Origin: Delphinapterus leucas
Taxonomy: Eukaryota; Chordata; Mammalia; Artiodactyla; Monodontidae
Length of the DNA: 64,000 nucleotides
NCBI RefSeq assembly: GCF_002288925.2
Contig: NW_022098076.1
Location: 91,481,933 to 91,545,932 of the forward strand
Direction of reading: 5' to 3'
Under the pieces are notes generated by a model, which worked only from the letters and a program-made list of their open reading frames with translations, was not told where the DNA came from and made no database searches. Shown one piece after another: positions 1-13,242 of this stretch (within the stretch, counting starts at the first letter, position 1; each line of letters starts with the position of its first letter). Made by a program: the position numbers and the translations under genes.

Positions 1-923
1 CACAAGAAGAGGGGTTTGTTCAAAAGTTTCAATGGTGGTCCATTTGAAGAAGACTGATCATGAACTAACAGTGCAATAAAAATTACAGTCTAAAGTTACG
101 TATGTACATGCCACCGCAAGTTATTTCGGACTGTCCCTCTAGGGTTTGAAATAAGAGACTTGGCTTTTTTTCCCTTAAACATTTTTCTATTTGTGTGACA
201 GTGTCTGGCAGAGACTGGGCCCTTCATGTTGGTTTGGATTTGTATTTGACAGTTTGCTGAATATGATCACAAAGTTTCAAGGACCATGAGTGCTGGGAGT
301 TAGCGAGAGACAAGAATAAACAATTTTTCCGGAAAAAAAAAGAAGATTCAAGGACATAACCAGAATCCGGGATTAGTTGGACCTGACGAGGGCCAGAGTT
401 CCAGAAGAGCTGCCGGAGGAAGGTCGGCTGCTCTCCCCACCTGCTGCTTCCCCGTGGAGCTGCTTCCCTCTGCTCATCTGTTCCGTGCTTCACTCTCTTC
501 TCTTTTGTCAGATTTCAGATTGTAAACTCTGCCTCCCAGCCCATCGCTTTTCACAAGTAGGAAGCACAGGTTTGATAAAATATAGTGTACATTCTAATAG
601 ATTCTTTACTCAAGAACAAGAAAGGCTATCAGAAAGGCCAGTATTATATATTAAGTTTAAATTGCAAGTCATTTTAAACAAGGTGAAATTGCTCTTCACA
701 AAGTGCGTCAGGTTAATTTCATGTATACGTTGCCATCTGTATTAAACATTTTTGGCTCGTTCATTTTTCTAATAGAATCTTCTCAATATAGGATTTTTAG
801 TACAGAGAATTATTACTGATCCTCAACATTGAATATGAAATTTAACCCACACATTAAAAATGGGTAGGTCATGGGTTTTTTTATATAAGAGAAAACATAA
901 TTAGTAAATAAAAATGAGGCTAT
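1..923. other. Intergenic sequence, no feature recognised
   Basis: Mixed-composition DNA before the first SINE. Open frames are short, and none shows a protein family I know. Confidence 0.6.
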
Positions 924-938
924 AAAACAGTAATGATG

Positions 939-1147
939 GGGCTTCCCTGGTGGCGCAGTGGTTGAGAGCCCGCCTGCCGATGCAGGGGACACGGGTTCCT
1001 TCCCCGGTCCGGGAAGATCCCACATGCCACTGAGCGGCTGGGCCCGTGAGCCATGGTCGCTGAGCCTGCGCGTCCGGAGCCTGTGCTCCGCAACGGGAGA
1101 GGCCACAACAGTGAGAGGCCCGCGTACCGCAAAAAAAAAACAAACAA
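939..1147 (+). mobile_element. CHR-type tRNA-derived SINE, short form
   Basis: The element begins gcttccctggtggcgcagtg, carries the RNA polymerase III box-B-like ggttc segment, and ends in an A-rich tail after gtaccgc. A perfect 15-bp target-site duplication (aaaacagtaatgatg) flanks it at 924-938 and 1148-1162, so the insertion is fairly young. The short internal form is typical of whale CHR-2 subfamilies. Confidence 0.93.
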
Positions 1148-1626
1148 AAAACAGTAATGATGTTGTTTAGAAAGTTTCACGATGGGCATCTGAGAAGATG
1201 GTGGAACAGACATCAGTACCAGGAGGCTCCGTCTCCCAGCTTTCTCCATTGTATGGATAAGAACATATGAACTCAGTCAGGAAATGATGAACTTGACTTG
1301 CTTCAGGCCTTCACGGGATGCTCTTATGCAATGCTCACCACAGAGATGGATCCAGAAATAGCTCCCAAACTGGAAGGTCAAGGCAGGTCTACAATCGTAA
1401 CTTACACGAGGGAAAGGATTGCATGAAAAATAACAGTAAATACCCATATTACCTTGACATCCACACAAGTTGATAGGAGTCGCCTCAAGTAGTTGGTGAA
1501 CAAATACACAGGTTTATGAGTATTATTCACAAGAATAAATACAATTAGTAAATAAGATGGAAAAGTGTTCCCTCCCGTGAGTAACCAAAGGACATAATTA
1601 CATCCCCCATCCCCCAAAGGAAGTGA

Positions 1627-1831
1627 TTTTTTTTTTTTTGCGGTACCCGGGCCTCTCACTGCTGTGGCCTCTCCCGTTGCGGAGCACAGGCTCCGGACAC
1701 GCAGGCTCAGCGGCCATGGCTCACGGGCCCAGCCACTCCACGGCATGTGGGATCTTTCCGGACCGGGACACGAACCCGTGTCCCCTGCATCGGCAGGCGG
1801 ACTCTCAACCACTGTGCCACCAGGGAAGCCC
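1627..1831 (-). mobile_element. CHR-type SINE, short form, reverse
   Basis: Reverse-strand copy: a T-run followed by gcggtacccgggcc at the left and ccaccagggaagcc at the right. The flanks share gtgatttt (1623-1630 and 1832-1839), consistent with target-site duplication. Confidence 0.92.
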
Positions 1832-1971
1832 GTGATTTTGAATATTATAATCTGTTTACTCACTCCTGGGAATCTCTCCTAAGAGTGGAGGAACCCTTGG
1901 TACCAATTTATTTTCAGTAAAAAAGCAACGTTCAATATTAGGAAAACGGCCAAATAAATCGCAGTATCAAC

Positions 1972-2177
1972 TACTGTATATAAAGTAGATAACTAATAAG
2001 GACCTGCTGTGCAGCACAGGGAACTCTACTTAATACTCTGTAATGACCTATACGGGAAAAGAATCTAAAAAAAAGAGTGGATATATGTATATGTATAACC
2101 GATTCACTTTGCTGTACACCTGAAACTAACACAGCATTGTAAATCAACTATATTCCAATAAAAATTAAAAAAAGAAA
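1972..2177 (+). mobile_element. L1 3' end (artiodactyl/whale type)
   Basis: Truncated L1 tail. Signature blocks are cctgctgtgcagcacaggga, gattcactttgctgtacacc and tcaactatattccaataaaa, ending in an A-rich tail. Confidence 0.88.
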
Positions 2178-4129
2178 TCATACAAAAATCTCAGATTCAG
2201 CCTCTATATAACAATTATGCAATTAATGTTGAAGGTTATTGACAAAATGAAAAAACTTAAATCAGAATTTCAAGTGAAAGTACAAAAAGCAATCAGAAGC
2301 TCAGAGCTGAACAGGTTCTTAGATGTCATATCATCCTCAAACCTTCCACGTAAAGGTGAGGACAGCCCACGTGAAATATGGCCAGTCTTCCTTCAGTCCT
2401 CGGCACAGGCTCTGAACTCAGCATTGATGTGGGCATATCAGCTGAGAAAGGCTAGTGGGAAGTTGATTCTGAGAAGAGGCACAGCTGTAAGAAAATCCAC
2501 GGAGAAGTGTGAAGGGTATGGAATTCTCTGTGAGAGAAGACAGAACTTAGTGACCAGCTTGTTGAGTTTCAGAATGAATTGAGCACCAGTTAGCATAAAC
2601 GGTAGCAAACTCAGCCACAGGACTTGGAGGGTTGAGCTGAGTCCCGTCCCAACCGTGGGCGGAGCAGAGACAAGGAACATACCAGCCTGAAGGCAGGGGC
2701 CACCTTTGCCCTGCCTGCTGTGCTTCCCGGCATGTCCTCCCCCATGATTAGAGGTCTTCTTGAAGGGTTGGAAAGAGAGTCTAAACCTCAGCAGGGATTT
2801 GGGTTGGTGTCTAGAACAGGGGGATTGGGAGTGATGCAGGATTTTTGAAGCTGTGACAGGGAAAACCATGGTTTTGGTTCATCACGCTGCTAACATTTCA
2901 TGTGCAGAGCTTGGCAGTGTGTGTGAAGTATACAGGCAGATATGGGCCTGGCGTTGGAGCAGCCAGCCAGGATGAGCAGGCCCTGGTGTGGGAGATTATG
3001 TGGGGCTGTGTGTGGGACCCACCGAAAGCCAAGGGTCTCCCAGAAGAAGGCTCTGTCTCCGAGGACTCAGCCATCCCGACCTGATTCCAGCCCAGGGTGG
3101 GGACCGGGGTCCTGGCTAACGCGTCAGGCAGCCCACCGGTGGTCAAAGCAGGGAAAGGTGGGCTTAGGGGAAGCCCACACAGGCCACTGCCTTCACCAGC
3201 ACTCCTCTGTGGTGGAAAGACCCAAAGCACTGGGTTGGGGGCTTAGGAACAGTGCTTTTGCCCCCCAGAGTTGGTTGGCCATGACCGAGGAAAGCCCAGG
3301 CCTCAGCTGGGGCCTCCTTAGGCAAGGGGAGAGCTGACAGCACCATCTCAGGCGGTCAGGTGTGGAATCCTGATATTGGAACCCAGTACTTTTGGACGGC
3401 AATCTTCTAAGTCCTGAGTTGCAGTGGCTTTTTCGAAGGTAGGTTTTCTTACTAGCCTGTGGGCTCCATCAGCAGGGACAGCTGAGGGAAGTGGGCACAG
3501 AAGGAGGGTGGGCACTGGGGGGAGATGGAGACCAAGAGTGGGCTCCTGTCTCAGCCTGGATTCCCCTCCAGAAAGCAGAGCTGGATGGAGTTTATTTGGG
3601 GAGGTCATCTCAGGGGGCAGCTGTGGGCCCTGGAGAGAGGGAAGCTTGGGAGGGCAGGGCCCTACTAGGTGCTTCCTGACACTGGCCACCACTGAGGGCT
3701 GTCGGGTCCCGTCCCCTAGCACCCTCTGAGAGCCACGTGGAGCCTGCCTCCCAGAATGCTCTACCTGAGGAGGGAGAGGGAGCAGTTCCCTGGGGCTCCT
3801 GCGCCCCGCGTCGGGAACCTCACTACATGGCGTCCCTCCCCGGTACTTCCAGGCTATGCGTGTACCAGGCAGGTGTCACGGACACAGGAGGTGCCGACAG
3901 GTGGCACCGACAGGAACCCGGCTGCAGGAGAAGGTAGGGGGAGAGGATGTGGGGTGGGGCTCAAGGAGGGACTGGAATGCAGCTCCAGGGCCCTTTGGCG
4001 GGTCCGGGCATCAGGACTGAGTAGCCCCTGGGTTGTCACGAACTTCACTAGTAGCTTGTGGGTGACCTGTGTCTTTTTATCTGGAGGAGGGAACGTCAGG
4101 TTTCCACCCGGTGGTCTGGTTCTGGAGGA
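2178..4129. other. Intergenic sequence, GC-rich, no gene seen
   Basis: The composition rises in GC from about 2600 to 4000. Overlapping short frames on both strands have no splice context or recognisable domain. No repeat was identified. Confidence 0.55.
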
Positions 4130-4225
4130 ACCAACTCACTTAACCTGAGACTTAACTTTCTCACCTGTAAAATGGGAGCATTAGTCTCGAGTTTTCCTAT
4201 CCCGTGGGTGTTGTGAGTATTATCA
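4130..4225 (+). mobile_element. MIR SINE fragment
   Basis: Core motif ttctcacctgtaaaatggga followed by cccgtgggtgttgtgagtat. Confidence 0.65.
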
Positions 4226-4344
4226 GTAATGAATTTCCAGTGGAGATGCTTTGCCATTTGTAAATCACTGTCCAAGGGTGAATCAACACTGACAGTTAAA
4301 GGCAGACATCAATATCTAAACTATGTGACAGCTGGAATAGATGG

Positions 4345-4520
4345 CCTCCTAACCTTTCTGGAGTGCCTGCTGCATGTCAGGAACTTTTATATATATAATG
4401 CCATGTCATCCTCACTGCAGCCCCTAAGGTGGTCACCATCATCGTCCCCATCTACAGATAGGGAAACAGAAACTCGAAGAGACAAGGGACTGGATCCGGG
4501 ACATGCGGGGAGTGGCACAG
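4345..4520 (-). mobile_element. MIR SINE, reverse
   Basis: Reverse motifs in order: gagtgcctgctgcatgtcag, ccatgtcatcctcactgcag and ccatctacagatagggaaac. Confidence 0.7.
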
Positions 4521-6102
4521 GGGGACTTCCACTGCCTCTGCTCTCTCTATGTCTTGGAAAAAGCATGGTGGACGTCACCTGGCAGTGTAACACCGAGGCC
4601 AGCATCCTGGGATTTGTGATCGCATTCTAGGAACGCTAGTGCTGGGAAACTGAAACTACCAGCTGCTGAAAGGGAGACGGAGGGGGCAAAGCTCAGCCCC
4701 GCGGGCAGCCTGCCCCGGCTCTAAGTGCGAGAGGCCGCGTGGGGATCAGCCATAAGGAAGCAGGGAATGGTAAACACGTGGGTTTTGCTCAGCCCAGGGA
4801 CTCTTGGCCAGGGCTCCGTGAATAAATTCAGGGGCAGTGTCTGAACCTCTTGAAACAGTCCGTAAAGCTGTGTGCACATGGGTGTATGTGCACTTTTCCA
4901 GGAAGCAGGTTCATAAGTTTTGTTAGAGTCTTAATGATCCATGACCCCAAGTTTTAAAGCCACTTTAGTCGGGTCACCCTGACATAAATAGAAAAGGTGC
5001 AGGCCACCTGGAACACCTCTGGACACAATGAGAGCATTACAACCCATCCTTCAGAATGGCTTTAGATTCCATGAGTTTCACTTTTTTGAAGTGGCCTGCT
5101 TTTAATTTCACATTTTCATCTTTTTACTACTATTATATATGAGCCAAGGTTAGTGATATTCTACAGAGGGAAAAATGCATAATAATTTTATGATCAAAGT
5201 GTTCCTGTCTACTACTTTATTATTATTTTTTACACTTTCCGCAAAAAGTATAATTTCCTCAACAAATTTAGTTTCTTTCTTTCACTGACATGTATTCATG
5301 CTCTTTCAAGCAAGTGAATGTGCTTCTTTTAGGGAGTCAACTCTTGCAAATTATACCTCTTTTAGTTGCCAGGCTAGGAAAACAAAAATAACCTAATAAG
5401 AAAGTGTTTATGTTCCAAGTAGGTAGTCTTTTAAAAAATGCTTCTTTTAAATATAATTCCCTGAACCACTCTTAACAGATTTTGACTCAAAGGCCTCTTT
5501 TGTCCCTACTATGAAAAGCAACATGAATAGATCAGACCCCCCTTTCCTTGTGTGGTGCAGTTAATATCCGGGCACATCACACCTGGTGTCTGACTTCTCG
5601 GAAACAGGCTAAAAGTCTTGTGCACTGTAACCCCCAACTTGATGAACTGTGATTGTGTCCTGCAAAGTTGCAGGAGCTTTAGATGTCCCCGGAAAAGAAA
5701 GACAGAATAGGCAAGAATGAGCAAAATGAAACAGAAACATGGTAACAATGCCTTTTCACAACGTGAAATGATGAAAATGTGGTCAGAAGGAACCATTCAA
5801 GCCAGAGACTGGGCTCCATCTGTGGTCACAGGGGAAGCCACGTGCCTTCCCTGGGTGGGGTTTCTCCCCCAACCCCCCAACCCTTGGAGGGAGGGAAAAC
5901 CTTGCACCCCTCCACCCTTTGAGAAACCAACTGCAGAACTGGCACTGAGCATGGTTGGGGCCTGCGAGCTGGGAGGACCAGGGCAGGCTTGTTTCTCTCT
6001 TCTCTGAGGAGGGCCTGAGGGAAAGGACCCAGCCTGGGGGGGCCTCTCGGTCAGTAGTTGGCTTGCCTTTAGAGGGGCCACAGGAAACCACAGTGCGGAG
6101 AT
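4521..6102. other. Intergenic sequence with a possible hAT fragment
   Basis: Around 4800-4965 the phrases cagggctccgtgaataaatt and gtatgtgcacttttccagga recall a hAT-type fossil, but too weakly to name. The rest shows nothing recognisable. Confidence 0.4.
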
Positions 6103-6310
6103 GCCAGATAAAACACAGGATGCCTAGTTACATTTGAATTTCAGATGAAAAATGAATCATTTTTTAGTAAAGTTATGTCCCATGCATGTACGCGCCACCC
6201 ATGTCCCAAATAATTGCATGGGACATACTCATACTAAAAAAAAATATTTGTGGCTTATCTGAAGCTGAAACTTAACTGAGTGTCCTGAAATTTTATTTGC
6301 TGAACCTGGC
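6103..6310. mobile_element. Palindromic non-autonomous DNA transposon (MER53-like)
   Basis: Two arms of about 95 bases are inverted copies of each other. The left reads gccagataaaacacaggatg...gttatgtcccatgca; the right, reverse-complemented, reads gccaggttcagcaaataaaa...gtatgtcccatgca. The whole element could fold as one hairpin. The family name is from memory. Confidence 0.6.
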
Positions 6311-6424
6311 AACCCCAGCTCAGGGCAAAGGAGGCCCCAACAGGCTGTGCTGGTGAGCCTTTCTTAACAGGCCTGTAGGAATCGTATCGGGCTCTCAGCT
6401 TCTAGAGCTTCACAGAGATCAAAG

Positions 6425-6791
6425 CATGCAGTGTTCTTGTTTGTGTCTTATTTCTCTCACTCAGTATGATTTTGAGTTTCTTCCCCGTTGCTGCCTCTCG
6501 CAGTAGTTTGCTGTTCTTTTGTTATTACTGAGTAGTTTTCTATTGAATCAAAGTACCACAGTTTGTTTATCTATTTACTGCTTGATGGACCTTCGGGTTA
6601 TCTTCAGTTCTCAACTGTTATGAATAAAGCTGCTTTGTGTTTCAATGTACAAATTATTTTGTGGACGTACATTTTCATTTCTCTTGGGTGAAACCCTAAG
6701 AGTTAAGTTGCTAATGGTAAAGTTTAGCTTTATAAGAAACTACCAAGCAGTCTTCCAAAATGTTTGTACCATTGTACACTCCTACTAGCTG
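6425..6791 (-). mobile_element. Old L1 3' fragment, reverse
   Basis: Recognisable L1 3' motifs in reverse: ttatctatttactgcttgat, gaataaagctgctttgtgtt, ttgggtgaaaccctaagagt and gtaccattgtacactcctac. Confidence 0.75.
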
Positions 6792-6885
6792 CCCTAGTCC
6801 ATTCAAGGGGCTATAACAAGCCATCACAGGCTGCGTAGCTTATAAACAACAGAAATTCGTTTTTTGCCGTTCCGGAGGCCGGGAA
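6792..6885 (-). mobile_element. MLT1/MaLR LTR end fragment, reverse
   Basis: Begins tagtccattcaaggggctat and continues ggctgcgtagcttataaaca, acagaaattcg and ttccggaggccgggaag. This is the reverse complement of the 3' end of MLT1-class LTRs. The rest of the LTR is missing. Confidence 0.65.
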
Positions 6886-7087
6886 GCATGGTAGAAAGTA
6901 AGGGTGGAGCTTCATTTTCCGCCCACATAATTGTCCAGTTTTTCCAGTACCGTTTACTGAAGAGACTCTGCTTTCCCGGGGAATTACATTGGTGTCTTTG
7001 TTGACAATTAATTGAGTACGCCTATGTGCACCTATTTCTGGGCACATTCTGCTTCTTTGACTGTTACATCTGTCTTCATAGCAATAC

Positions 7088-7565
7088 TGAGACAGGCTGG
7101 GACCTGGCACCCTTTGCTGCCGTGCTTGCACCTGGACAAACGTCTCCTCTCCTCAAGCAAAAAATACAAAGAAATTATGAGGGACTAAAAATAACCGCAT
7201 GTATGCGCAGTTGGGGCAAATTATGGACAAGAAGATGCAAAAAGATTAAAAAACCCAACTGTCATTTCTGAGGTGTTGGGAGCAAAAGCAGGGGTCCTGA
7301 GCATGATTCCTACACCCAGCACCACCGAGGGGGTGGGCAGAGCATCCAAGTCACCCCTCCAGCCAGACCCCCCCATCCCCCTACTCTCACCCCATTTAAG
7401 GGACCAGCTCCCTGCCCCCTCAGAAAGCCATCAAGGGTACCTGTTACTTGTTTTCGCTCCCTTGTGCTGGAGCACAAGTCCCATTAAAGCCTTGCCTGAA
7501 TTTCTCGTCTGGCCTCTTATCAATTTCTATTGATTAAGGAAGGCCTAGAACCCTGATCGGTAACA
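7088..7565 (+). mobile_element. Probable solo LTR of an endogenous retrovirus
   Basis: The right end is diagnostic of a gammaretrovirus-like LTR: an attaaagccttgcctgaatt polyadenylation region, ctcgtctggcctcttatcaa, then ctgatcggtaaca. The left end is placed at tgagacaggctgggacctgg but could lie at 7062. No retroviral coding sequence lies beside it, and no clear target-site duplication was found. Confidence 0.6.
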
Positions 7566-9377
7566 ACTGTGCCATAGCTGGGATTCCACCCCATTGTCTC
7601 CTGCTCAGAAATGTGCAACTAAAGGAAGATGACTGAGTCACCTTAGCATAGGGAAAAATCTCTATTTTATTTTTCAATGGTCAATACTTGTAAACCTTGG
7701 TACTTTCTTGTGAGAAAGTCTGCTTGTGTCCCAGCACCCAGTGCAGATCCCGCTGCTTTGTCTTTTGTGCAACTCAGCACAGCACCGTGATCCTGCAAGG
7801 GCTTAATGCTTGTAGGGTAGATGCACAAATAAGCAATTGGCTAATCCTGGGTCCCTCTCAGGGGTGGAAATGTAGGATCCAACCAGCTGTGCTTCTCTTC
7901 CCAACTCCACACTCAGGGACGGATGCCATGTTGGTAGCTCGCCATCAGCCATGATGGGAGCATTTACACTATGGAAATTGGCAAGAGCTACAAATTAGGA
8001 CATTTTTCCCCAAGGAACAGGTTGTTAAACATTTACCAGTACATCACGGGGCAACTTTGCCGCTGGCGGGGAGATAGGGCAGTGGTGGAGATTGCACGTG
8101 TGCTGTTAATGTGCAGTGAGAGCTCATGACGTCAGGACACTGGGGACAGACATCTCACTGCTTCGGCCAGACTTATTCAAATTAATGTAAATGATCATGC
8201 CGAGCATTATGATGGAATCTGGCCGCAGAACAACCTTACAGCTAATCTCCAGAAGGGGCTTCTCTGCAGATGGCATCTAATTGGTGGGTGAGACCAGTGG
8301 GAGGATGCTCTGGGGCCATGCGTCCCAGTCCATATCTGCCTTCCAGCCACTCATTCACCCCAGCAGTTGCAAAAGATAAGGACCCCATTTTCAAAAGTGC
8401 TACACCTACTTACTCAGAGGCACACATCCTCAAAAAGCGTTGGAAACTTTCCCAACCAGCTGTAGTTCTATCATTATCCTACAGCATTTGGACTATCTCT
8501 TGGGTCTTTTATGCCATCAGAGTAAATTGGCAGCAAGAAACTTCTAATCCTCCTTACATGTGTTTTGGGTTAGGAAGGAGTCGTACAGATTTCGTTCTGA
8601 GCAGCATTGTGGTATTTCAAGAGAAGTTACATTTCAGTTTGAATTAAGTTTACATATAAGTGAAAAAGTATATGACACTTCTTACACACAGTATAAACCT
8701 TAAGGGAAAGCAGTAGTGATCTGGGACACCGCTCACGTAGGAGAATCCAACCTGGAATTTCTTCCCCTGCGTTTTGAGAGCGTCTTGTAAAAAACTGAGA
8801 GCACACCATGACGCTTTAGTACTTTCAGTCATAGTTTGTGTTCCCTCTGGTGGGTCTTTCAGTTAAGTTATCTATGGAAAACTCTTCGTCTAAGACCTAC
8901 TACACACAGGCCTTGTGCTGAACAGTTTGCAAAGAGTATGGTTACAAAGAGTATGGTTCTTGCCTTCCAGGAGTACAAATCTATGACGGGAGACCAAGAA
9001 GTAAAACGATTGCAGGGTAGTGTGACAAATGCTTTCCTGAACCTAAGGGGAGATCAGGGAGTCCTTCTGGACGAGGTGCTATTTGGGGTACGAAACGATG
9101 AACAGGACTCATCCTAGAGGATAGGAGAGGGAGGTTGCTTCCGGCAGATGGAAGAGCCTCGAGCTTTGGGGCCCAGAGCATGGTGCAGTGGCGGGCACCA
9201 AGGATGGGGTTCATGTGTTGTCGGCCTCAGAAATTGTGTGCAGCAGGGTGTTGAAATGGAACCACTTTGTCTCTGTTTCAGCTGAGACTCCAAGAAATGG
9301 ACGCCGTGTTCTAAAGTGGAGTCTGAGGCCCCGTGCTGGAGGTGGTGAAGACAAAAGCTGTTTTTAGGTAAACCACA
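7566..9377. other. Intergenic sequence, no gene seen
   Basis: Mostly unique sequence. Around 8900-9020 a worn copy of the ancient 'cctactacacacaggccttg' repeat type may be present. Reading frames are short and unremarkable. Confidence 0.5.
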
Positions 9378-9556
9378 AGGTCCTGCTGTATACTGAGCTA
9401 TATTCAATACCTTGTAATAACCTATAACCTGTAATGGAAAAGAATCTGAAAAGAATATACATATATATGCAAAACTGAATCACTTTGCTGTATATCTGAA
9501 ACTAACACAACATTTTTAATCAACTATACTTCAATTAAAAATTGAAAAATAAAAGT
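9378..9556 (+). mobile_element. L1 3' end (artiodactyl/whale type)
   Basis: Same L1 3' terminal segment as at 2 kb: ggtcctgctgtatactgagc, aatcactttgctgtatatct and tcaactatacttcaattaaa, then an A-rich tail. It is more diverged than the copy at 2 kb. Confidence 0.85.
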
Positions 9557-12500
9557 AACAAATCCATTACATATAACCATAGAGGACATATTTTTAATGA
9601 AGACTATATTTTCAAAAACATACTGAGAATATTGGCATTATTTTCCATTTTCGCAAATCTCTTTAATGCCTTCCTTAAAAGGCAACTGGATTCTCATACT
9701 TGCTTATACATTTAATCTTTTGTAATATGTTGTTTTGATTGAAATATATGAAGAAAAATCTGGCTGCACACAAACTTGTAGCTGGAGAAAGGATTTGATG
9801 GGTGCCTGAAAGAGCCTCAGGGACCCAGCTGTCTTTGGACCACATTTTGAGAAGGACTAATATAGATGTAAGTGCTAAAACCACCTTGTTCTCATAAAAA
9901 GTAGATGAGAAGGGAGAGAATGGTTATAATAGTTATGCACCTAAATAATTTCTTGTGTATGTTCCCATTATCAAGTATTATTTTTAATTTTCTATCATCT
10001 GACAGCTAAATCAAGTCCTCCCTCAATTTTGTTGAAAATAAATGATTTGAAATCACACACACAATAAAGACAAAAGCTGTTTTATTACTTTGAATTCTTC
10101 GTACACACTGAGGTTACAGAAAAGCCAGCCTAGAGGCGAAGGGAAGATTTCGGGGGTCGTTGATGTGTTGTGTGTCCCAATCCTATCCCCAAGGGGTGAC
10201 GGGCAAATATGCATTTTGGGGGGAGGAGAGGTGAAGGCCCCACCCTCCCAAGCAGGTGCCTGGCCTGTAGTGGGCATGTGCTGGCCAGGAGGAGAGCTCT
10301 TAAATGAAATCACATATTTTGATTACGTCACTACATGGGACATTGTCATTCCTGGCTGATATGGGCACTTTAATCAGCCTACCAGGGTAATTTGAAGGTA
10401 CAGTGGAACTCCATATAAAATTAACAGATTACTGTATCCATGAATTATGCTTCTTCAACATAGTGGTTACAGACCTCTCTAATTTTTTTTTTTCCCTGAA
10501 AAGGGTCGTAGCTTTATATGGACGCCAAGAGGCCTAGGATTCAGAGGGGTTCTAACTGCTGTTGCAGACAGCGGGAGGCCGTTGTGTTGTGGGTCATGTT
10601 AGGAACAGCTTTGTCATCTCCATGGCTGCCTTTGGTGGCAGGGTGGCCCATCTGATGGGATGGCCCCAAGTCTAGAGGCAGGGAGATGAGTGAGGGGGCC
10701 ACTGCAGGAGCACAGGGCTTGTATCTGGGACCATAGAGCTGCCAGCAGATTCCAGAGCGATCCAGAGACTGGATCAGTGGTGATAGAGGCTGCACAGAGG
10801 AGGAGGGATGACTCCCCCCAGAGTTCCGGGTTGACCAGCTTGACGGGTCCTGGTCTTATGACTGAGCCAGGGGAATACGAGGAGGAACAGTTTTTAGGGG
10901 GACGATGATTGGCTCAATCCAGGAATTTGAGGTGCATCAAGGAAGGAGTCAATATTGGTTTGATGCTTGGAAAAGAGATCTGGGCTAGATTAGGAAGAAA
11001 GTAGAGGTACAAAGTGTAGGCTATTATTTTAAGAAACCTAGAAAGCATGGCAGAAATCTAGAAGACAAAATATGGGTTTTATTTTATTTTTAACTGAAGA
11101 CACTTGGACATCTTTACATCTTTTTCACTCCAAAGGAGAGAAATCTGGTCTGCAGATGGTGGCGGGCAACCACAGCAGAGGTGGAAGAGACGTGTGACCC
11201 CCCAGCAGCCTTGCATCTCAGGGGGCTGGTGTTTCCTGTTTACTGAAATCCCTCAGGATGCCACTCTTGCTTCCTTTGGGTTCTCTGGATCGTCCTGCAC
11301 CCATTCTATACATCCTTCATTGATGGAAGCTTAAGTGAGGTTGAGAGGGCTTCTGTTTCTAGCAACTTATGGATGTGAGACAGACACCTTGACCTTCAGG
11401 GGCTCTGTCACTCAAACACATTTGGGAATTTGTGCCCATGGTATCATTCCCAGTTCTGAAGTGCCCCTCTGCTGAGTGTCCACAGCCCCTCCTTTTGTCA
11501 CCCTGCCTAAGAATACAACATTCACGCTTCCCTCTTTATTCACCATCTCAAAGCCATAGCAATTCTCAGTGCTTCTGCTTGGGTATTTCTTTCGCGTTTG
11601 TGCACATGTCTCTAGGTCCTTGGAACCCTCTGTAAGTGCTGTATTTTAAAAGGCAAGAGGCTAATGAAAATGTTTTAGCCCCCATGATAATGGACCCAGG
11701 GAGCCACAGGCATATTTCCATAATGATGTTCAAGACATGGTAGTAAAGACACGCACGATATTAGGACTCCAGAAAGGACTTAGTGCAGGCAAGCAAGTGG
11801 ACACAATCGATTTCTCTTTTGAGTGTAGTTCAAACCAATGAAGGGTCAGGACGTTCAGCTGGGCCTGATATTCTACTTCTCCTTCCTTCGCAGACACTTT
11901 TGTCTTCAACAGTGAGCAGGGAATGAGGGGTGCCATATGGATTCAGTCTCAGTACAGCAACTGTTTAATGCTCTTTGCATCTTGGTTATAAAACAGGAAG
12001 ATTTCATGGTATGTAAGATGGGATCGCTTCTCTCTGGGGATGTAAAATAAAACCTCTGGGAATTTATTTTATAGCCGTTACGGGGAGAGCGTATTGTGTT
12101 TTCAATAAATACTTTTGCATCACTAGAAAGAGAAGTCACGATTATTGGTGAAATTATTTGCGTGATTTCGCCTGTTGCGGTTGCAGTTCACTTGCCTCAA
12201 ACACACAGTATGGTGAGAACTGAAAAGCCCCACGTCTACAGCATGTGGGAAAGGAAGTGAAGTTACGGAGCAGCTATTCTCTGCCTCCTTTTTCAGCCTG
12301 ACTGCAGAGGAGGGAGCCATCTTATGACCACAAGGGTTTTGCTTCCTTTTCAGAGATTGATCACATGTGTGACTGCAGAAAATACACAGCAGTGCTTTGT
12401 GAATTGCAAAGCACCAAACAACAGAATTTTCTTTCTGACTCTCCATGGTCCTGTGAGAAACTAGATAACTGGCTAAACGTGTTGAATTTGCGATATGAAG

Positions 12501-13242
12501 ATTGTTTCTCAGTCGTAGGTAAAATGGGCACTTTGATGACTGGCATGCACTTGAGGGACCCCAGCCTCCTTCAGGGCTCGTTCTGGAAGGATGTCTTCTC
12601 AGCACCGACCCACAGAGGACTCTTGGCTTCAGGGGCCAGTGAAGACTCTGCTCTGTGTCTCTCCATCAGTCTCCCCCTGCACAAGGGCAGGACCTATTCC
12701 ATCTGGTTATTTTAATACACAGCTACTTTTCCACTACAAATTGAATAAAGCATGTGCTCAGTTCTTGGTGGTTACGGTCAGAAATTAGATTCAAGGTAGT
12801 AAAAGCGTCCTGCGAGGTTTATGTATTTTTATAAAATATAAAGATGGGTGGATGTCCATTCACCCTGGAGCGGGCACTCCGGCTGCCAGCTTGGCCACGC
12901 TCCTGAGATCTCTGCAAGGATGGTTTTAGAAAATGCGGAAAACATATTAGAGTATAAAGAAGGAAATAAAAATCACCCAGAGCCTCTCAGCACAGATAAT
13001 GACTATTCACAAATATTATCCTTCTTTTTCGTTTTTTGTTTTTAACTTATTTCAAATCATACACCATAAAAGGCTAAGCACAATCACTGAAGTTCAGGTC
13101 CCAATTAAGAGATGCTCTGAAGAGAAGCAATTTGTCCCTAGGCTTATCTGCAAAAGCATACATCTTCCTGGTCCAGAAAGAATAAGCTCCAAAAATATAC
13201 AATCAGAATTTTTTTAGATTTACCCACAAGTTTATTATTTTC
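9557..13242. other. Intergenic sequence, mostly unique
   Basis: No supported gene. Possible old repeat remnants lie at 9770-9870 (hAT-like end ggaccacattttgagaagga) and 12930-13075 (old L1-like, aataaaaatcacccagagcc). The longest frame (160 codons, 12123-12605 reverse) has no recognisable domain. Confidence 0.5.

Noticed and set aside
939..1147. A tRNA gene suggested by the ggttc-type internal promoter box
   Set aside because: The tRNA-like head belongs to a SINE with an A tail and target-site duplications. It does not fold as an intact tRNA with acceptor stem.
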